Positions 16,878-25,566 of a stretch of DNA of 64,000 bases are shown here, in pieces. Within the stretch, counting starts at the first letter, position 1, and every line of letters begins with the position of its first letter. A program made the translations under genes and the position numbers. Below the pieces are notes generated by a model, which saw nothing but the letters and a program-made list of their open reading frames with translations, was not told the DNA's origin and made no database searches. This DNA is from an uncultured Carboxylicivirga sp. GTDB lineage: Bacteria > Bacteroidota > Bacteroidia > Bacteroidales > Marinilabiliaceae. Location of the stretch: positions 3,382,501 through 3,446,500 of the forward strand of contig NZ_OY764327.1 in the NCBI RefSeq assembly GCF_963668385.1, read 5' to 3'.

Positions 16878-18734
16878 ATGAAGTCCATACTTTTTTGCAG
16901 TTTCGCATTATTAATACTATTTACGAGCTGTACCACTCAATCCGAAGAAAAACAAGAAAATTTTGAAGGTAAAGCGGTGGTTTATCAGGTTTTTACCCGA
17001 TTGTTTGGTAATACTAACAAAACCAATAAGCCTTGGGGCACCCTTGAAGAAAACGGCGTAGGTAAGTTCAACGATTTTACCGATAAGGCTTTAACCGAAA
17101 TAAAAGATTTAGGGGTTACACACATTTGGTACACGGGTGTTCCGCATCATGCAGTGGTGACCGATTATACAAAATATGGTATTTCGTTGGACGATCCGGA
17201 TGTGGTGAAAGGAAGAGCAGGTTCGCCATATGCAGTGAAGGATTATTACCAGGTTGATCCGGATATGGCAGTTGATCCTGCTAATCGTTTACAAGAGTTT
17301 AATGCTTTGGTGGAACGTACACATCAGCATGGAATGAAGGTGATTATTGATATTGTGCCTAATCATGTTGCCCGTCATTACGAGGGATTGAATAATCCAG
17401 AAGGAGTGAAGGATTTTGGGGCAGATGATGATACAACAGTCGAATATGCAGTTGATAACAACTTTTATTACATACCCGGAAAATCATTTGAAGTTCCTGA
17501 ACCTTTAAATGGATATCAGCCATTAGGAGGTGAGAATGATGCAATGGTTGATGGACAATTTGATGAAAATCCAGCTAAGTGGACGGGTAATGGATCGCGA
17601 AAAGCCCAACCTCATTTTTACGACTGGTACGAAACGGTGAAGATCAATTACGGAGTGCGTCCGGATGGAACACACGACTTTGAATCGCTACCAGAAGGTT
17701 ATGAAGCGAAATCGGCAGAAGACCATTACCAGTTTTGGAAAGATAAAGAAGTGCCCGATTCGTGGGTGAAGTTTCGTGATGTTGCTTTGTATTGGACTAA
17801 TTTTGGTATTGATGGTTTCAGGTTTGATATGGCAGAAATGGTTCCGGTAGAGTTTTGGAGTTATATGAATTCATCCATCAAACATGCTAATCCCGATGCA
17901 TTTTTATTAGCAGAAGTATATAATCCTGGTTTGTATCGCGATTATATTCAAAAAGGAAAGATGGATTATCTCTACGATAAAGTGGAGTTGTACGATACCT
18001 TAAAACATGTGATGCAAGGGCATGGTTTAACGGATCATATTCCGGCAATTCAAACTGGATTGAAAGACATTGAACATCATATGTTGCACTTTCTAGAGAA
18101 TCATGACGAACAACGAATTGCCAGTCCAGAGTTTGCCGGTGATGCTGCCAAAGGAAAGCCAGCTATGGTGGTTTCGGCATTGATTAGTACTTCGCCAACT
18201 ATGATTTATTTTGGTCAGGAAGTGGGAGAACCGGGAGTTGAGGATGCTGGTTTTGGTGATCCATCACGAACATCCATTTTTGATTATATTGGCGTTCCAC
18301 ATCATCAACGTTGGATGAATAACGGGGCTTTTGATGGAGGACAATTGTCATCTGCCGAAAAAGATTTACGCGACTTTTATAAGCGATTATTAAACTTTAC
18401 CATCAACAGTAAAGCCTTGATGGGCGAATACCAAGAAATCCATTCCTACAATAGAAATCATACTGAAGGATATGACACAAAAGTATTCTCATTTGCTCGT
18501 TGGAGTAACGATGAAAAGCTGATTGTGATTACTAATTTCGATGTAGAAAATACTAAATCGTTTACTTTGCAGTTACCCGAAGAATTAATACAACAATGGG
18601 GATTGAAGGATGCATTTTATGTGCTTAGTGATCAGTTGTATGAGTACGAAAATGAGTTGAAAGTAACCGAAGGAAGAGGATTTGTTAAAACAGAATTAAG
18701 GCCTTTAGAATCATTTGTTTTTAAAGTGGAATAA
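16878..18734 (+). CDS. GH13 alpha-amylase-family lipoprotein
   Basis: 618 residues from ATG 16878 (two codons after a TTG). The signal peptide ends in the lipobox LFTSC, so it is a membrane-anchored glycosidase. The (beta/alpha)8 GH13 domain shows region I DIVPNH, the nucleophile D317 in GFRFDMAE, the general acid E346 in LLAEVYN, and the transition-state stabiliser D410 in ENHDEQR. A C-terminal beta domain follows from about residue 530. It should hydrolyse or rearrange alpha-1,4-glucans or maltooligosaccharides in the periplasm or at the cell surface. It stands alone, with no SusC/SusD nearby, behind a LacI-type palindrome that suggests sugar-responsive control. Confidence 0.92.
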   Translation: MKSILFCSFALLILFTSCTTQSEEKQENFEGKAVVYQVFTRLFGNTNKTNKPWGTLEENGVGKFNDFTDKALTEIKDLGVTHIWYTGVPHHAVVTDYTKYGISLDDPDVVKGRAGSPYAVKDYYQVDPDMAVDPANRLQEFNALVERTHQHGMKVIIDIVPNHVARHYEGLNNPEGVKDFGADDDTTVEYAVDNNFYYIPGKSFEVPEPLNGYQPLGGENDAMVDGQFDENPAKWTGNGSRKAQPHFYDWYETVKINYGVRPDGTHDFESLPEGYEAKSAEDHYQFWKDKEVPDSWVKFRDVALYWTNFGIDGFRFDMAEMVPVEFWSYMNSSIKHANPDAFLLAEVYNPGLYRDYIQKGKMDYLYDKVELYDTLKHVMQGHGLTDHIPAIQTGLKDIEHHMLHFLENHDEQRIASPEFAGDAAKGKPAMVVSALISTSPTMIYFGQEVGEPGVEDAGFGDPSRTSIFDYIGVPHHQRWMNNGAFDGGQLSSAEKDLRDFYKRLLNFTINSKALMGEYQEIHSYNRNHTEGYDTKVFSFARWSNDEKLIVITNFDVENTKSFTLQLPEELIQQWGLKDAFYVLSDQLYEYENELKVTEGRGFVKTELRPLESFVFKVE

Positions 18735-18751
18735 TAGATTTAATACTTAAG

Positions 18752-18780
18752 AAAAAAGCTGCCAATCGGCAGCTTTTTTT
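18752..18780. terminator. Strong bidirectional terminator after the GH13 gene
   Basis: 12-bp stem (left arm 18752-18763, right arm 18768-18779) with core AGCTGCC / GGCAGCT and loop AATC, flanked by A and T runs on both sides. It serves the GH13 gene and the convergent DUF493 gene. Confidence 0.9.
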
Positions 18781-18795
18781 ATGTTGTCCACTTAA

Positions 18796-19074
18796 TTATA
18801 AACTTATTACACCTTCTATCGAAGCAATTTTTTCGGTGACTTCAATAATGGCCTCGGCACTTTTCATACTCGCCTTGCAAGTAATAGCAACGTGGCTAAA
18901 ACTTTTAGTATGGTTAAAACTAAAAGAACCATGTTTGGGCAGCATTTCTTTTACATGATCTACCATACCATCTTTGTTGGGTACAATAAATTTAAACATA
19001 TAAAGCAAAGGCCACTTCTTATTTTCAAGAAGTAAAGCTTTTAGTTTTTCGTAATCTTGCATTGTTGATGACAT
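18796..19074 (-). CDS. DUF493 (YbeD-like) protein
   Basis: 92-residue small alpha/beta protein with the ACT-like DUF493 layout: YMFKFIVPN early, FNHTKSFSHVAITCKA in the middle and a final helix plus VISL strand. E. coli YbeD is the reference member; its precise role is unclear, though the fold resembles regulatory ACT domains. It has a possible TACATTTG -7 box on the minus strand at 19097-19104, and shares the GH13 terminator. Probably monocistronic. Confidence 0.82.
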   Translation of the reverse strand: MSSTMQDYEKLKALLLENKKWPLLYMFKFIVPNKDGMVDHVKEMLPKHGSFSFNHTKSFSHVAITCKASMKSAEAIIEVTEKIASIEGVISL

Positions 19075-19183
19075 ACCTACCTCGTTTTTTGGACTGCAAA
19101 TGTATATTAATTTAAGGCTTTTACGAAAAAAAGGTTCACCCAGTATAGGTTAATTTAGTATTGGTAAAATAAGCTGATAGCTT

Positions 19184-19453
19184 TTAGCTAAAAGCTAGTG
19201 GCTTTTGCAGTACATCAATATTTTCATCGGATAAAAGAACCAGTGATTTTGAGCAAATATTCGAAGTACAAATCAGACTTACTTTTAATTTAGGATCAAC
19301 TTTTTCTATTTGTCTGGCTGATTCCACAATTTTCAATGCATCTTTTCTGATGATTCGGCTTTTTATCATCTTTACAATGCCAATATGATTTTCTCCTAAC
19401 TCTTCCAGTTGAATGCGAGAGTTTAAATGATAGTGTTTGGGATCGGTATTCAT
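19184..19453 (-). CDS. Small hypothetical protein
   Basis: 89 residues. The pattern of short hydrophobic strands and amphipathic helices (IGIVKMIKSRIIRKDALKIV, VSLICTSNICSKSLVLLS) suggests a compact alpha/beta domain with two cysteines in the C-terminal half. I do not recognise the family. It lies between DUF493 and a long inverted repeat, on the minus strand with YchJ, but the 163-bp gap to YchJ makes a shared transcript uncertain. Confidence 0.5.
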   Translation of the reverse strand: MNTDPKHYHLNSRIQLEELGENHIGIVKMIKSRIIRKDALKIVESARQIEKVDPKLKVSLICTSNICSKSLVLLSDENIDVLQKPLAFS

Positions 19454-19471
19454 AATGTTAGATGTTGTTTT

Positions 19472-19598
19472 TAGTCAGTAGTCAGTAGTTGATAAACTGC
19501 AAGTCTAAAAGTAAGATTTATAGTTTGTAATTGTATTGGTATTTAAAAGTTACCATTGTTATAGATGGTTGTGAAAACAAGCTACTGTCTACTGACTA
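19472..19598. repeat. 17-bp inverted repeat flanking 93 bp
   Basis: TAGTCAGTAGTCAGTAG (19472-19488) and CTACTGTCTACTGACTA (19582-19598) are inverted copies with one mismatch. The 93 bp between them is AT-rich and has no ORF. The shape resembles a tiny MITE or palindromic intergenic repeat; the core is shared with the repeat at 444-468. Confidence 0.6.
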
Positions 19599-19616
19599 TC
19601 CACTAATAACTATTTT

Positions 19617-20009
19617 TTATTGATGTTGCCCCGAGATGTAAAACCACTTTCCATTTTCTTTTACAAAGCGAGAATTCTCGTGGATGGTTTCAATTTTACC
19701 TCCTTCGGAAAAGTAAGCAATAAATACCACCCAACCTTCAATATCGTTAGGAGTGCCAGCAATTGTATTTTTAATTTCCAGCTTAATCCATTCTACCGAC
19801 TTGGTCCATTTTAAAATCTCTTTACGCTCTTTGGTGGGGCGGGTTGTTGGATGATGACTGTTCATCAGGTAATTGATGTCGGCAACAACATAGGCCGAAT
19901 AGCGCGATCGCATTAAGGCCTTGGCCGTTGGAGCTACTTCTTTACCTTGAATGTAAGGTTGGCAACATTGCTCAAAAGGTTTGCCCGATCCACAATAACA
20001 CTGCATCAT
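19617..20009 (-). CDS. ychJ: YchJ-family SEC-C motif protein
   Basis: 130 residues beginning with the zinc-binding SEC-C-like motif CYCGSGKPFEQCC, followed by the YchJ middle block ALMRSRYSAYVVADINYL and a C-terminal NTF2-like half ending in FVKENGKWFYISG. YchJ/UPF0225 proteins are widespread and functionally undefined. The start overlaps the upstream gene: the ATG at 20009 shares bases with the TGA at 20008-20006 (ATGA), and a second ATG follows directly. Translation is therefore probably coupled to the degenerate DEAD-box protein. Confidence 0.88.
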   Translation of the reverse strand: MMQCYCGSGKPFEQCCQPYIQGKEVAPTAKALMRSRYSAYVVADINYLMNSHHPTTRPTKERKEILKWTKSVEWIKLEIKNTIAGTPNDIEGWVVFIAYFSEGGKIETIHENSRFVKENGKWFYISGQHQ

Positions 20010-20620
20010 TCAGCTTCAATTATCATTGGATTTTTCATAATACGTTCTTCTGCATCATCAAACTTATTAATCCACTCTTGTGAAGTAAAGACCAGTTGAG
20101 TGTTTTTAATGCCATCCACAATTCTATATAGAATAGAATGGCTTGAGCTTTTATAAAATTCAGCAGCATCATCAACCATTATGGTTTTTATTTTGGTTAG
20201 GGGAATACCATTGATATTAACCAATTCCATCAGACGTTTTGGGGTAACAAATAGTACATCTAAACCATCGTAAATCTCATCTTTTTGATATTGTAAAAGT
20301 CCGTTATCAAAAGCTACAAAGCTTCTTAGCTGGGTTCCTTTTGCTAATGCCTGAAATTGCTCTTCGGCTTCAAAGGCTTTATCTTTTGTTGCTACAATAA
20401 CCAATGCACGGGGAGCCTCTTCAAATGGTTCTTTTAATTGTTGCACAAGGCCTATTAATAAAGCTGTTGTTTTACCACTTTTTGCCGGAGCCAGCACAAA
20501 TAAATCGGCACCTGATTTTATTTTGGGTACGGTTAAACTCTCAATTTCGCGGGGCTCTTTATCAAAACCCAAATTTATAAGATTTGAAACCAGTTGTGGA
20601 ACCAACTTCTTTAATTTCAT
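20006..20620 (-). CDS. Stand-alone degenerate DEAD-box RecA1 domain
   Basis: 204 residues from ATG 20620; a longer reading from 20710 is unlikely because a promoter-like box (20638-20645) falls inside it. The protein contains only the first RecA-like domain of a DEAD-box helicase. Walker A is intact (APAKSGKTT, about residue 50), motif Ib-like VTPKRL is present, but motif II reads VDDAAEF instead of DEAD, motif III is FTSQ instead of SAT, and the entire second RecA domain is absent. It could bind ATP but is unlikely to unwind RNA alone. It overlaps ychJ by 4 bp, so the two form an operon. Confidence 0.78.
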   Translation of the reverse strand: MKLKKLVPQLVSNLINLGFDKEPREIESLTVPKIKSGADLFVLAPAKSGKTTALLIGLVQQLKEPFEEAPRALVIVATKDKAFEAEEQFQALAKGTQLRSFVAFDNGLLQYQKDEIYDGLDVLFVTPKRLMELVNINGIPLTKIKTIMVDDAAEFYKSSSHSILYRIVDGIKNTQLVFTSQEWINKFDDAEERIMKNPMIIEAE

Positions 20621-20637
20621 AATGGCTTGTTTTGTGG

Positions 20638-20645
20638 CAAAGGTA
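20638..20645 (-). promoter_or_regulatory. Possible -7 box for the RecA1/ychJ operon
   Basis: TACCTTTG on the minus strand fits TAnnTTTG and lies 18 bp upstream of the ATG at 20620. No good -33 element is visible. Confidence 0.4.
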
Positions 20646-20826
20646 ATAAAACAAGTCTGAAGATGGAATACAGAGAAGAATGTAACAAGTTCAAATATTT
20701 CAATTACCATGGTTTGACTTGATGGCTATTTCTAGAAAATTAAATTTTTTATTTTGCTTTATGATTTAACCTTAACACTTTACCCTTTACCCTTAAAATG
20801 TTTGCAATTTATCCCTCCTAAAGTTG

Positions 20827-20856
20827 TTGAAATACGGCCAGCATTTGTTATTTTTG
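20827..20856 (+). promoter_or_regulatory. Predicted promoter of the SWIM/SNF2 gene
   Basis: TTG (20827-20829) and TATTTTTG (20849-20856) are separated by 19 nt, the ideal Bacteroidota -33/-7 arrangement. Start codon GTG 20886 follows about 24 bases after the expected transcription start. Confidence 0.65.
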
Positions 20857-20885
20857 AAGATTGACCAATTTCAAAAATACTGATA

Positions 20886-23800
20886 GTGGAGCAAGAAAAA
20901 ATAGATTACTTACAGAAACAGATTGACTTATATGCAAATGAAGAGATAAAAGCGAAAGGTAAAAAGCTTTATCTCGATGGAAAAGTGAATTATAGACTGT
21001 ACAATAAGGAGACCGACACCTATATCTATTCGGTAAAAGGAGGCCAGAATTATAAAGTGCAGTTAAGTAATCTTAATTCCAATAATCTTAAGTGTAGTTG
21101 TTCCTGTCCTTTTATTTGGGGGAATATTTGTAAGCATGGCGTTGCATCTATTTATCATTTAATGGATTTTGGGGGCGCACAGGCAGCCCCTGCAGCAAAC
21201 GATTTTAATACGCAAGAACTTAATTTGCGAACTGCGGATGGATATCTACTTGAAGGATATGAAAATATTACCGTTGAAATTGTTCGTAAAAATACACTAC
21301 CAAGCCTATTTAGCAGGTTTAGATATGCGTATGGATCTATCCACATGGAGATTGGTGATATTGAAGATAACAAGGTTGAGTTTGTTCTTAATTTTGGATA
21401 TAAGGAAGATACCGTTTGGTTTGCAAAAAAAGGGGATCAGGTTTTTATCAATTCCGAAAATCAGTCGATTGGAAAAGGCTTAAGTGAATCTGAGATTATT
21501 TGTTTGCTTAAGATAAGTAAGTCGAAAACGACCGATATGCTCGATGAACTGTTAAATCAGAAATACATCGAAAACAGTCGACATTTGATGGAACAATACG
21601 GATTGCCAGTTAATGCAAGTTTTCATCAGTTTTTCAAATTTCAGTTTCATCCAGATAAAGGATTAACTCCAATAAATAAAGATACAACCATTGGATTATT
21701 ACCCGTGAATAATCCAATAAATAGCTTTTTACAACCGTTGTTAAACGGTGTTCAGCCTCAGCGTTTAAAATTACAGAGTGCCGAAATCGATCTGAAACAG
21801 GAGCGGGTAATAGGTTTTTTAATGGAGCTTCGCGAAGAAACTTCGGAATGGAATAAAGATCCTTACTTTGAAGTAAAGGCTATTATAGGAAAACCCAATA
21901 AAGCAAGAACGCAAATATCATCAAACCTCGATTTTTATGATGGAAACGATGGAAGTTTCAATGTTGAAAAGCAAGCTACTACAGAAGAGTTATTGGCTTT
22001 GCTTGATACCGAAAAATCGAAGGAAGTGCCCTACGAGTATTTTCAGTGGCAACATAAGGTGATGCAATTATTGTCGTTGGAGCCTTATGTGTACATGCAA
22101 AATTCCGATTCGTATAAAATCCGGAAAACAGATTTACGTCCGATAAAGATTGCTTCGAAACCAATTGATGCTTTTTATAAAGTAGTTGAGGATAGCGACT
22201 TTATTATGCTTCAGTTAAAACTTCGGATGGATGGAAAGGTTTTGCCGAAGGAGGTAATAAGTAAAGTATATAAAGGTCAGTACGTTTACGAAATAAGTAA
22301 TCAGTTTTGCGTGCCTCACGATTTTAGGGTAGCAAACATGATTAATAGTCACTTGCACGATGTTAAAATGGTGCGAAGTCAAAAGGTACTGTTTTGGCAA
22401 GATGTAATATTACCTCTCTCAAAGCATGTTGAAATTGATTTTTCAACAGGTGCATACAATGTTGAAGTCATTGAACTTGACTTTCATAATAAGAGGGTGT
22501 ATTTGAGCGAGAAGGAGAATTACCTGATTGTTACGCCCGAAGTGGAATATCATCATATGGTGTCGGTTCCGTTGGTAAATACCGGCGATATTTTAATTGA
22601 AGAGGATGGAAAATGGATTCAGTACAAACGAAACTTTGAATTAGAAGAAGGATTTGCTGAGTTTTTGAGTACCCTTCATCCTCAGTTTGAAGAGCAGGTT
22701 GCTGAACGTAAATTTTATCTTCAGTTTAATGAGTTTGTGGATGGATTATGGTTTTACCGCTTCTACGATTCATTAATACGTAACGACGTTGAAGTATTTG
22801 GCTTAAATGAGCTGAAGAAATTCAAATATTCGCCACATAAAGGAAAAATTAGTACCACCATATCATCTGGTTTAGATTGGTTTGAAGTGGATGTGCAGGT
22901 TAGTTTTGGTGATAATTTTGTGCAGTTGGCTGATATTCGTAAAGCTGTTAAAAATAATCAACGCTACATTCAACTAAGCGATGGATCGGTAGGGATTCTT
23001 CCTAAGGAGTGGTATCATCGTTTTGAAAAGTATTTTCGTCATGGCGAAGTTCAGGATAACAAGTTAACGGTTTCGAAACTTGGATTTTCTATTATTGATG
23101 AGTTGTTTGATAACATCGATAATGCCGAAGTATTAGAAGAATTGAGTGAAAAACATCGACGTTTATCCAATTTTACGCAAATAGAAGAAACGAGTGTCCC
23201 AACCTCTATTACAGCAGAATTGCGTCCGTATCAAAAAGAAGGATTGAACTGGCTTAATTTCTTAAACGAGATGAAGTGGGGGGGCATTTTAGCCGACGAT
23301 ATGGGGCTTGGAAAAACGCTACAGGTTCTTACCTTTTTGCAACATGTTTTAAAGAAAAATAAAACAACGAACTTAATCGTTGTTCCTACTTCGTTACTAT
23401 TTAACTGGGAAAACGAAATACGAAAATTCGCCCCTGAGTTAAATGCCTATTATCATTATGGTGTTGGGCGCGCTTCAAATGCAGAAGGTTTTAAAGAATA
23501 TGATCTGGTGATAACCAGTTATGGAGTATTGTTGCGCGATGTGCAGATGCTAAGCGAATTTACGTTCAACTATATCATTCTGGATGAGTCTCAGGCAATC
23601 AAAAACCCAGCATCACGACGTTATAAAGCGGCTTGCACACTAAAAGCATATAATCGTTTGGCACTTACCGGTACACCTATCGAAAACAGTACTTTCGATT
23701 TATTTGCACAAATGAGTTTTGTGAATCGTGGATTTTTAGGTGGAGTTACTGCTTTTAAAGAAAATTACTCGAATCCGATAGATAAGGATGGAGATGAAAT

Positions 23801-24605
23801 AAGAGCAGCAGAGCTTCAAAAACTGATAAATCCATTTGTGTTGCGTCGAACCAAAGAGATGGTGGCAACCGAATTGCCTGATAAAACAGAGGACGTAATT
23901 TATTGCGAGATGGAGCCAGCACAGCGTCGAGTTTACGATGCTTATCGAAATCAATTTAGAGATAAGCTGATGGGCCAAATCGAATCAGATGGTTTGGCAA
24001 AATCTAAAATGATGGTACTCGAAGCTTTAACTCGTTTGCGTCAGATTTGTGATTCACCACGTCTGTTAAACGATGAAAGTATCGAAACAAGTGCATCGGC
24101 AAAAGTTGAAGAGCTTGTTCAACATATAACAGAAAAAACAGCAAATCATAAGCTGTTAATTTTTTCGCAGTTTGTTAAGATGTTAGGACTAATACGAGAT
24201 GAATTGCAAAAACGTAATATTAAGTTTGAATATTTAGATGGACAAAGTTCAACCAAGCAACGCGAAGCATCGGTAAATAATTTTCAGGAAGATGAAGAAT
24301 TACGAGTGTTCCTTATAAGCTTAAAGGCAGGTGGAACCGGATTAAATCTTACAGCAGCCGATTATGTTTATATTGTAGATCCATGGTGGAATCCTGCGGT
24401 GGAGAATCAGGCAATAGACCGTTGTTATCGCATTGGACAGGATAAAAAAGTATTTGCTTATCGTATGATTTGTAAAAATACAGTGGAAGAAAAGATTCTA
24501 AAATTACAGGAAAAGAAAACCAAGATTGCCAACGATATTGTTCAAACTGATGAAAATATTATGAAGAATATTGGAGTGGATGATATTCAGGATCTGTTCT
24601 CATAA
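20886..24605 (+). CDS. SWIM zinc-finger SNF2-family helicase
   Basis: 1239 residues. The start is GTG 20886: an in-frame TGA lies just upstream (20862) and the SWIM finger begins by about residue 67, leaving no room for a later ATG. Domains: SWIM finger CSCPFIWGNICKHG (CxC...CxH); a long helicase-associated region (about 100-760); SNF2 ATPase with Walker A in ADDMGLGKTL (near residue 810) and motif II DESQ (near 900); helicase C-terminal domain with LKAGGTGLNLTAAD and DRCYRIGQ. Such Swi2/Snf2 proteins use ATP to translocate on DNA and remodel protein-DNA complexes, with suspected roles in transcription or repair. It has its own promoter and is followed by a hairpin and two small genes. Confidence 0.92.
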   Translation: MEQEKIDYLQKQIDLYANEEIKAKGKKLYLDGKVNYRLYNKETDTYIYSVKGGQNYKVQLSNLNSNNLKCSCSCPFIWGNICKHGVASIYHLMDFGGAQAAPAANDFNTQELNLRTADGYLLEGYENITVEIVRKNTLPSLFSRFRYAYGSIHMEIGDIEDNKVEFVLNFGYKEDTVWFAKKGDQVFINSENQSIGKGLSESEIICLLKISKSKTTDMLDELLNQKYIENSRHLMEQYGLPVNASFHQFFKFQFHPDKGLTPINKDTTIGLLPVNNPINSFLQPLLNGVQPQRLKLQSAEIDLKQERVIGFLMELREETSEWNKDPYFEVKAIIGKPNKARTQISSNLDFYDGNDGSFNVEKQATTEELLALLDTEKSKEVPYEYFQWQHKVMQLLSLEPYVYMQNSDSYKIRKTDLRPIKIASKPIDAFYKVVEDSDFIMLQLKLRMDGKVLPKEVISKVYKGQYVYEISNQFCVPHDFRVANMINSHLHDVKMVRSQKVLFWQDVILPLSKHVEIDFSTGAYNVEVIELDFHNKRVYLSEKENYLIVTPEVEYHHMVSVPLVNTGDILIEEDGKWIQYKRNFELEEGFAEFLSTLHPQFEEQVAERKFYLQFNEFVDGLWFYRFYDSLIRNDVEVFGLNELKKFKYSPHKGKISTTISSGLDWFEVDVQVSFGDNFVQLADIRKAVKNNQRYIQLSDGSVGILPKEWYHRFEKYFRHGEVQDNKLTVSKLGFSIIDELFDNIDNAEVLEELSEKHRRLSNFTQIEETSVPTSITAELRPYQKEGLNWLNFLNEMKWGGILADDMGLGKTLQVLTFLQHVLKKNKTTNLIVVPTSLLFNWENEIRKFAPELNAYYHYGVGRASNAEGFKEYDLVITSYGVLLRDVQMLSEFTFNYIILDESQAIKNPASRRYKAACTLKAYNRLALTGTPIENSTFDLFAQMSFVNRGFLGGVTAFKENYSNPIDKDGDEIRAAELQKLINPFVLRRTKEMVATELPDKTEDVIYCEMEPAQRRVYDAYRNQFRDKLMGQIESDGLAKSKMMVLEALTRLRQICDSPRLLNDESIETSASAKVEELVQHITEKTANHKLLIFSQFVKMLGLIRDELQKRNIKFEYLDGQSSTKQREASVNNFQEDEELRVFLISLKAGGTGLNLTAADYVYIVDPWWNPAVENQAIDRCYRIGQDKKVFAYRMICKNTVEEKILKLQEKKTKIANDIVQTDENIMKNIGVDDIQDLFS

Positions 24606-24692
24606 TTTTGTTTTGGCATCGCTATTGTTTTACGTATAGTACCTAATTGTAAATTGGTGCTTATCCATTGATAAGCCATGCAATCAGGTTGT

Positions 24693-24720
24693 AATCATCC
24701 TACTTTAATGTAGGATGATT
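24693..24720. other. Perfect hairpin upstream of the Nif11-like gene
   Basis: AATCATCCTAC / GTAGGATGATT, an 11-bp perfect stem with loop TTTAAT. It is not followed by a T run on either strand, so it is not a typical intrinsic terminator. It ends 36 bp before ATG 24757 and could shape the mRNA leader or mark the end of the SNF2 transcript. Confidence 0.6.
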
Positions 24721-24756
24721 GGAAATGTGTCTAACAAAAATGTAAAACGGTAGCCT

Positions 24757-25011
24757 ATGTCAATCGGAAATGCAATTAAATTTATCAAAACAGTTGATAC
24801 AGACGATAGTTTTCGTAAATCACTGTATCGAGTAGAAGGTGGATGGGACGGACTCAATGAGTTTTTGCGTCAACGTGATATCTTTTACACACCAGAAGAG
24901 TTTGAAGAAGCTTTTAATCATTTGCATACAGAATGTCAGTTCGCTGAGCAAGCCGACAAGTTGTACAATGTATTGCATTTATTGCAATTGGTAGTAGGAG
25001 ATGCTAAATAA
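24757..25011 (+). CDS. Nif11-domain-like small protein
   Basis: 84 residues, helical. The pattern AIKFIKTVDTDDSFRKSL, a short loop, then FYTPEEFEEAF resembles the Nif11 domain (helix, D-x-x-L/F-R-x-x-L, then a T-x-E-E-hydrophobic helix), known from nitrogen-fixation clusters and as RiPP leader peptides. There is no clear Gly-Gly cleavage site with a core peptide after it and no maturation enzyme nearby, so it is probably a stand-alone small protein. It is followed 21 bp later by another unknown gene. Family assignment is tentative. Confidence 0.55.
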   Translation: MSIGNAIKFIKTVDTDDSFRKSLYRVEGGWDGLNEFLRQRDIFYTPEEFEEAFNHLHTECQFAEQADKLYNVLHLLQLVVGDAK

Positions 25012-25032
25012 TAATCACAAAACAGTAGAAAC

Positions 25033-25347
25033 ATGAGTAACGTTACATATCGATCGCTTTCAGAGATAAAAGAATTAATAGAAGATTTAGGATTTGCAAT
25101 ATCTTATCCTTATGATGATTTGGTTTTTATTGATAGCAATGCTTTTTTGGTTCAGTTTGATGATTCAAAAAGCTTCAGCTATTTTATTCACTTTAATAGT
25201 GACCTGAAAGATGCAGCCAAAGAAGATTTAAAAAATCAATTAGTTGCTAGTAAGAAGGCTAAAAAATTGAATTTGATATTCAAAGGAACTTATACGATCA
25301 AACAGTCTTCTGAAGAAGAACAAATTGATTTGGTATTTGAAGATTAA
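25033..25347 (+). CDS. Small hypothetical protein
   Basis: 104 residues with predicted alpha/beta structure: an N-terminal helix (LSEIKELIEDLGF), several strands (FLVQF, FSYFIHF), a lysine-rich helix and a final strand region with acidic tail. No recognised family and no signal peptide. It is 21 bp after the Nif11-like gene and ends before a strong terminator, so the two form a small operon. Confidence 0.6.
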   Translation: MSNVTYRSLSEIKELIEDLGFAISYPYDDLVFIDSNAFLVQFDDSKSFSYFIHFNSDLKDAAKEDLKNQLVASKKAKKLNLIFKGTYTIKQSSEEEQIDLVFED

Positions 25348-25368
25348 GTTAAATATAATGGAATCTTG

Positions 25369-25399
25369 AAAAGCCTTGGTTTGAATCCAAGGCTTTTTT
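25369..25399 (+). terminator. Rho-independent terminator
   Basis: 11-bp stem AAAAGCCTTGG / CCAAGGCTTTT with a 7-nt loop and a run of six Ts, 22 bp after the stop codon at 25347. Confidence 0.88.
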
Positions 25400-25492
25400 G
25401 TTTGTAGACCAAATAGTCTGATAAAATACTCTTTTACATGTATAAAATCGCTGTACTTGTAATAATTTAACTTTTAAGTTCGAAATAAATAT

Positions 25493-25500
25493 TAGTTTTG
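25493..25500 (+). promoter_or_regulatory. Possible -7 box of the S8 protease operon
   Basis: TAGTTTTG fits TAnnTTTG and lies 66 bp before the protease ATG. The -33 region is T-rich (25472-25475) but lacks a clean TTTG. Confidence 0.45.
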
Positions 25501-25566
25501 AGTTTTATTTTATTACCTGATCGCATAAAAATGGGGGGTAATTAATTAAACTCAAAACCTGAATCA

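Noticed and set aside
20621-20710. N-terminal extension of the RecA1-domain protein
   Set aside because: The extra 30 residues contain a promoter-like box in their DNA and are unlike the helicase family start.
24757-25011. RiPP precursor with Nif11 leader
   Set aside because: No Gly-Gly leader cleavage site with a core peptide and no modifying enzyme or peptidase-transporter nearby.
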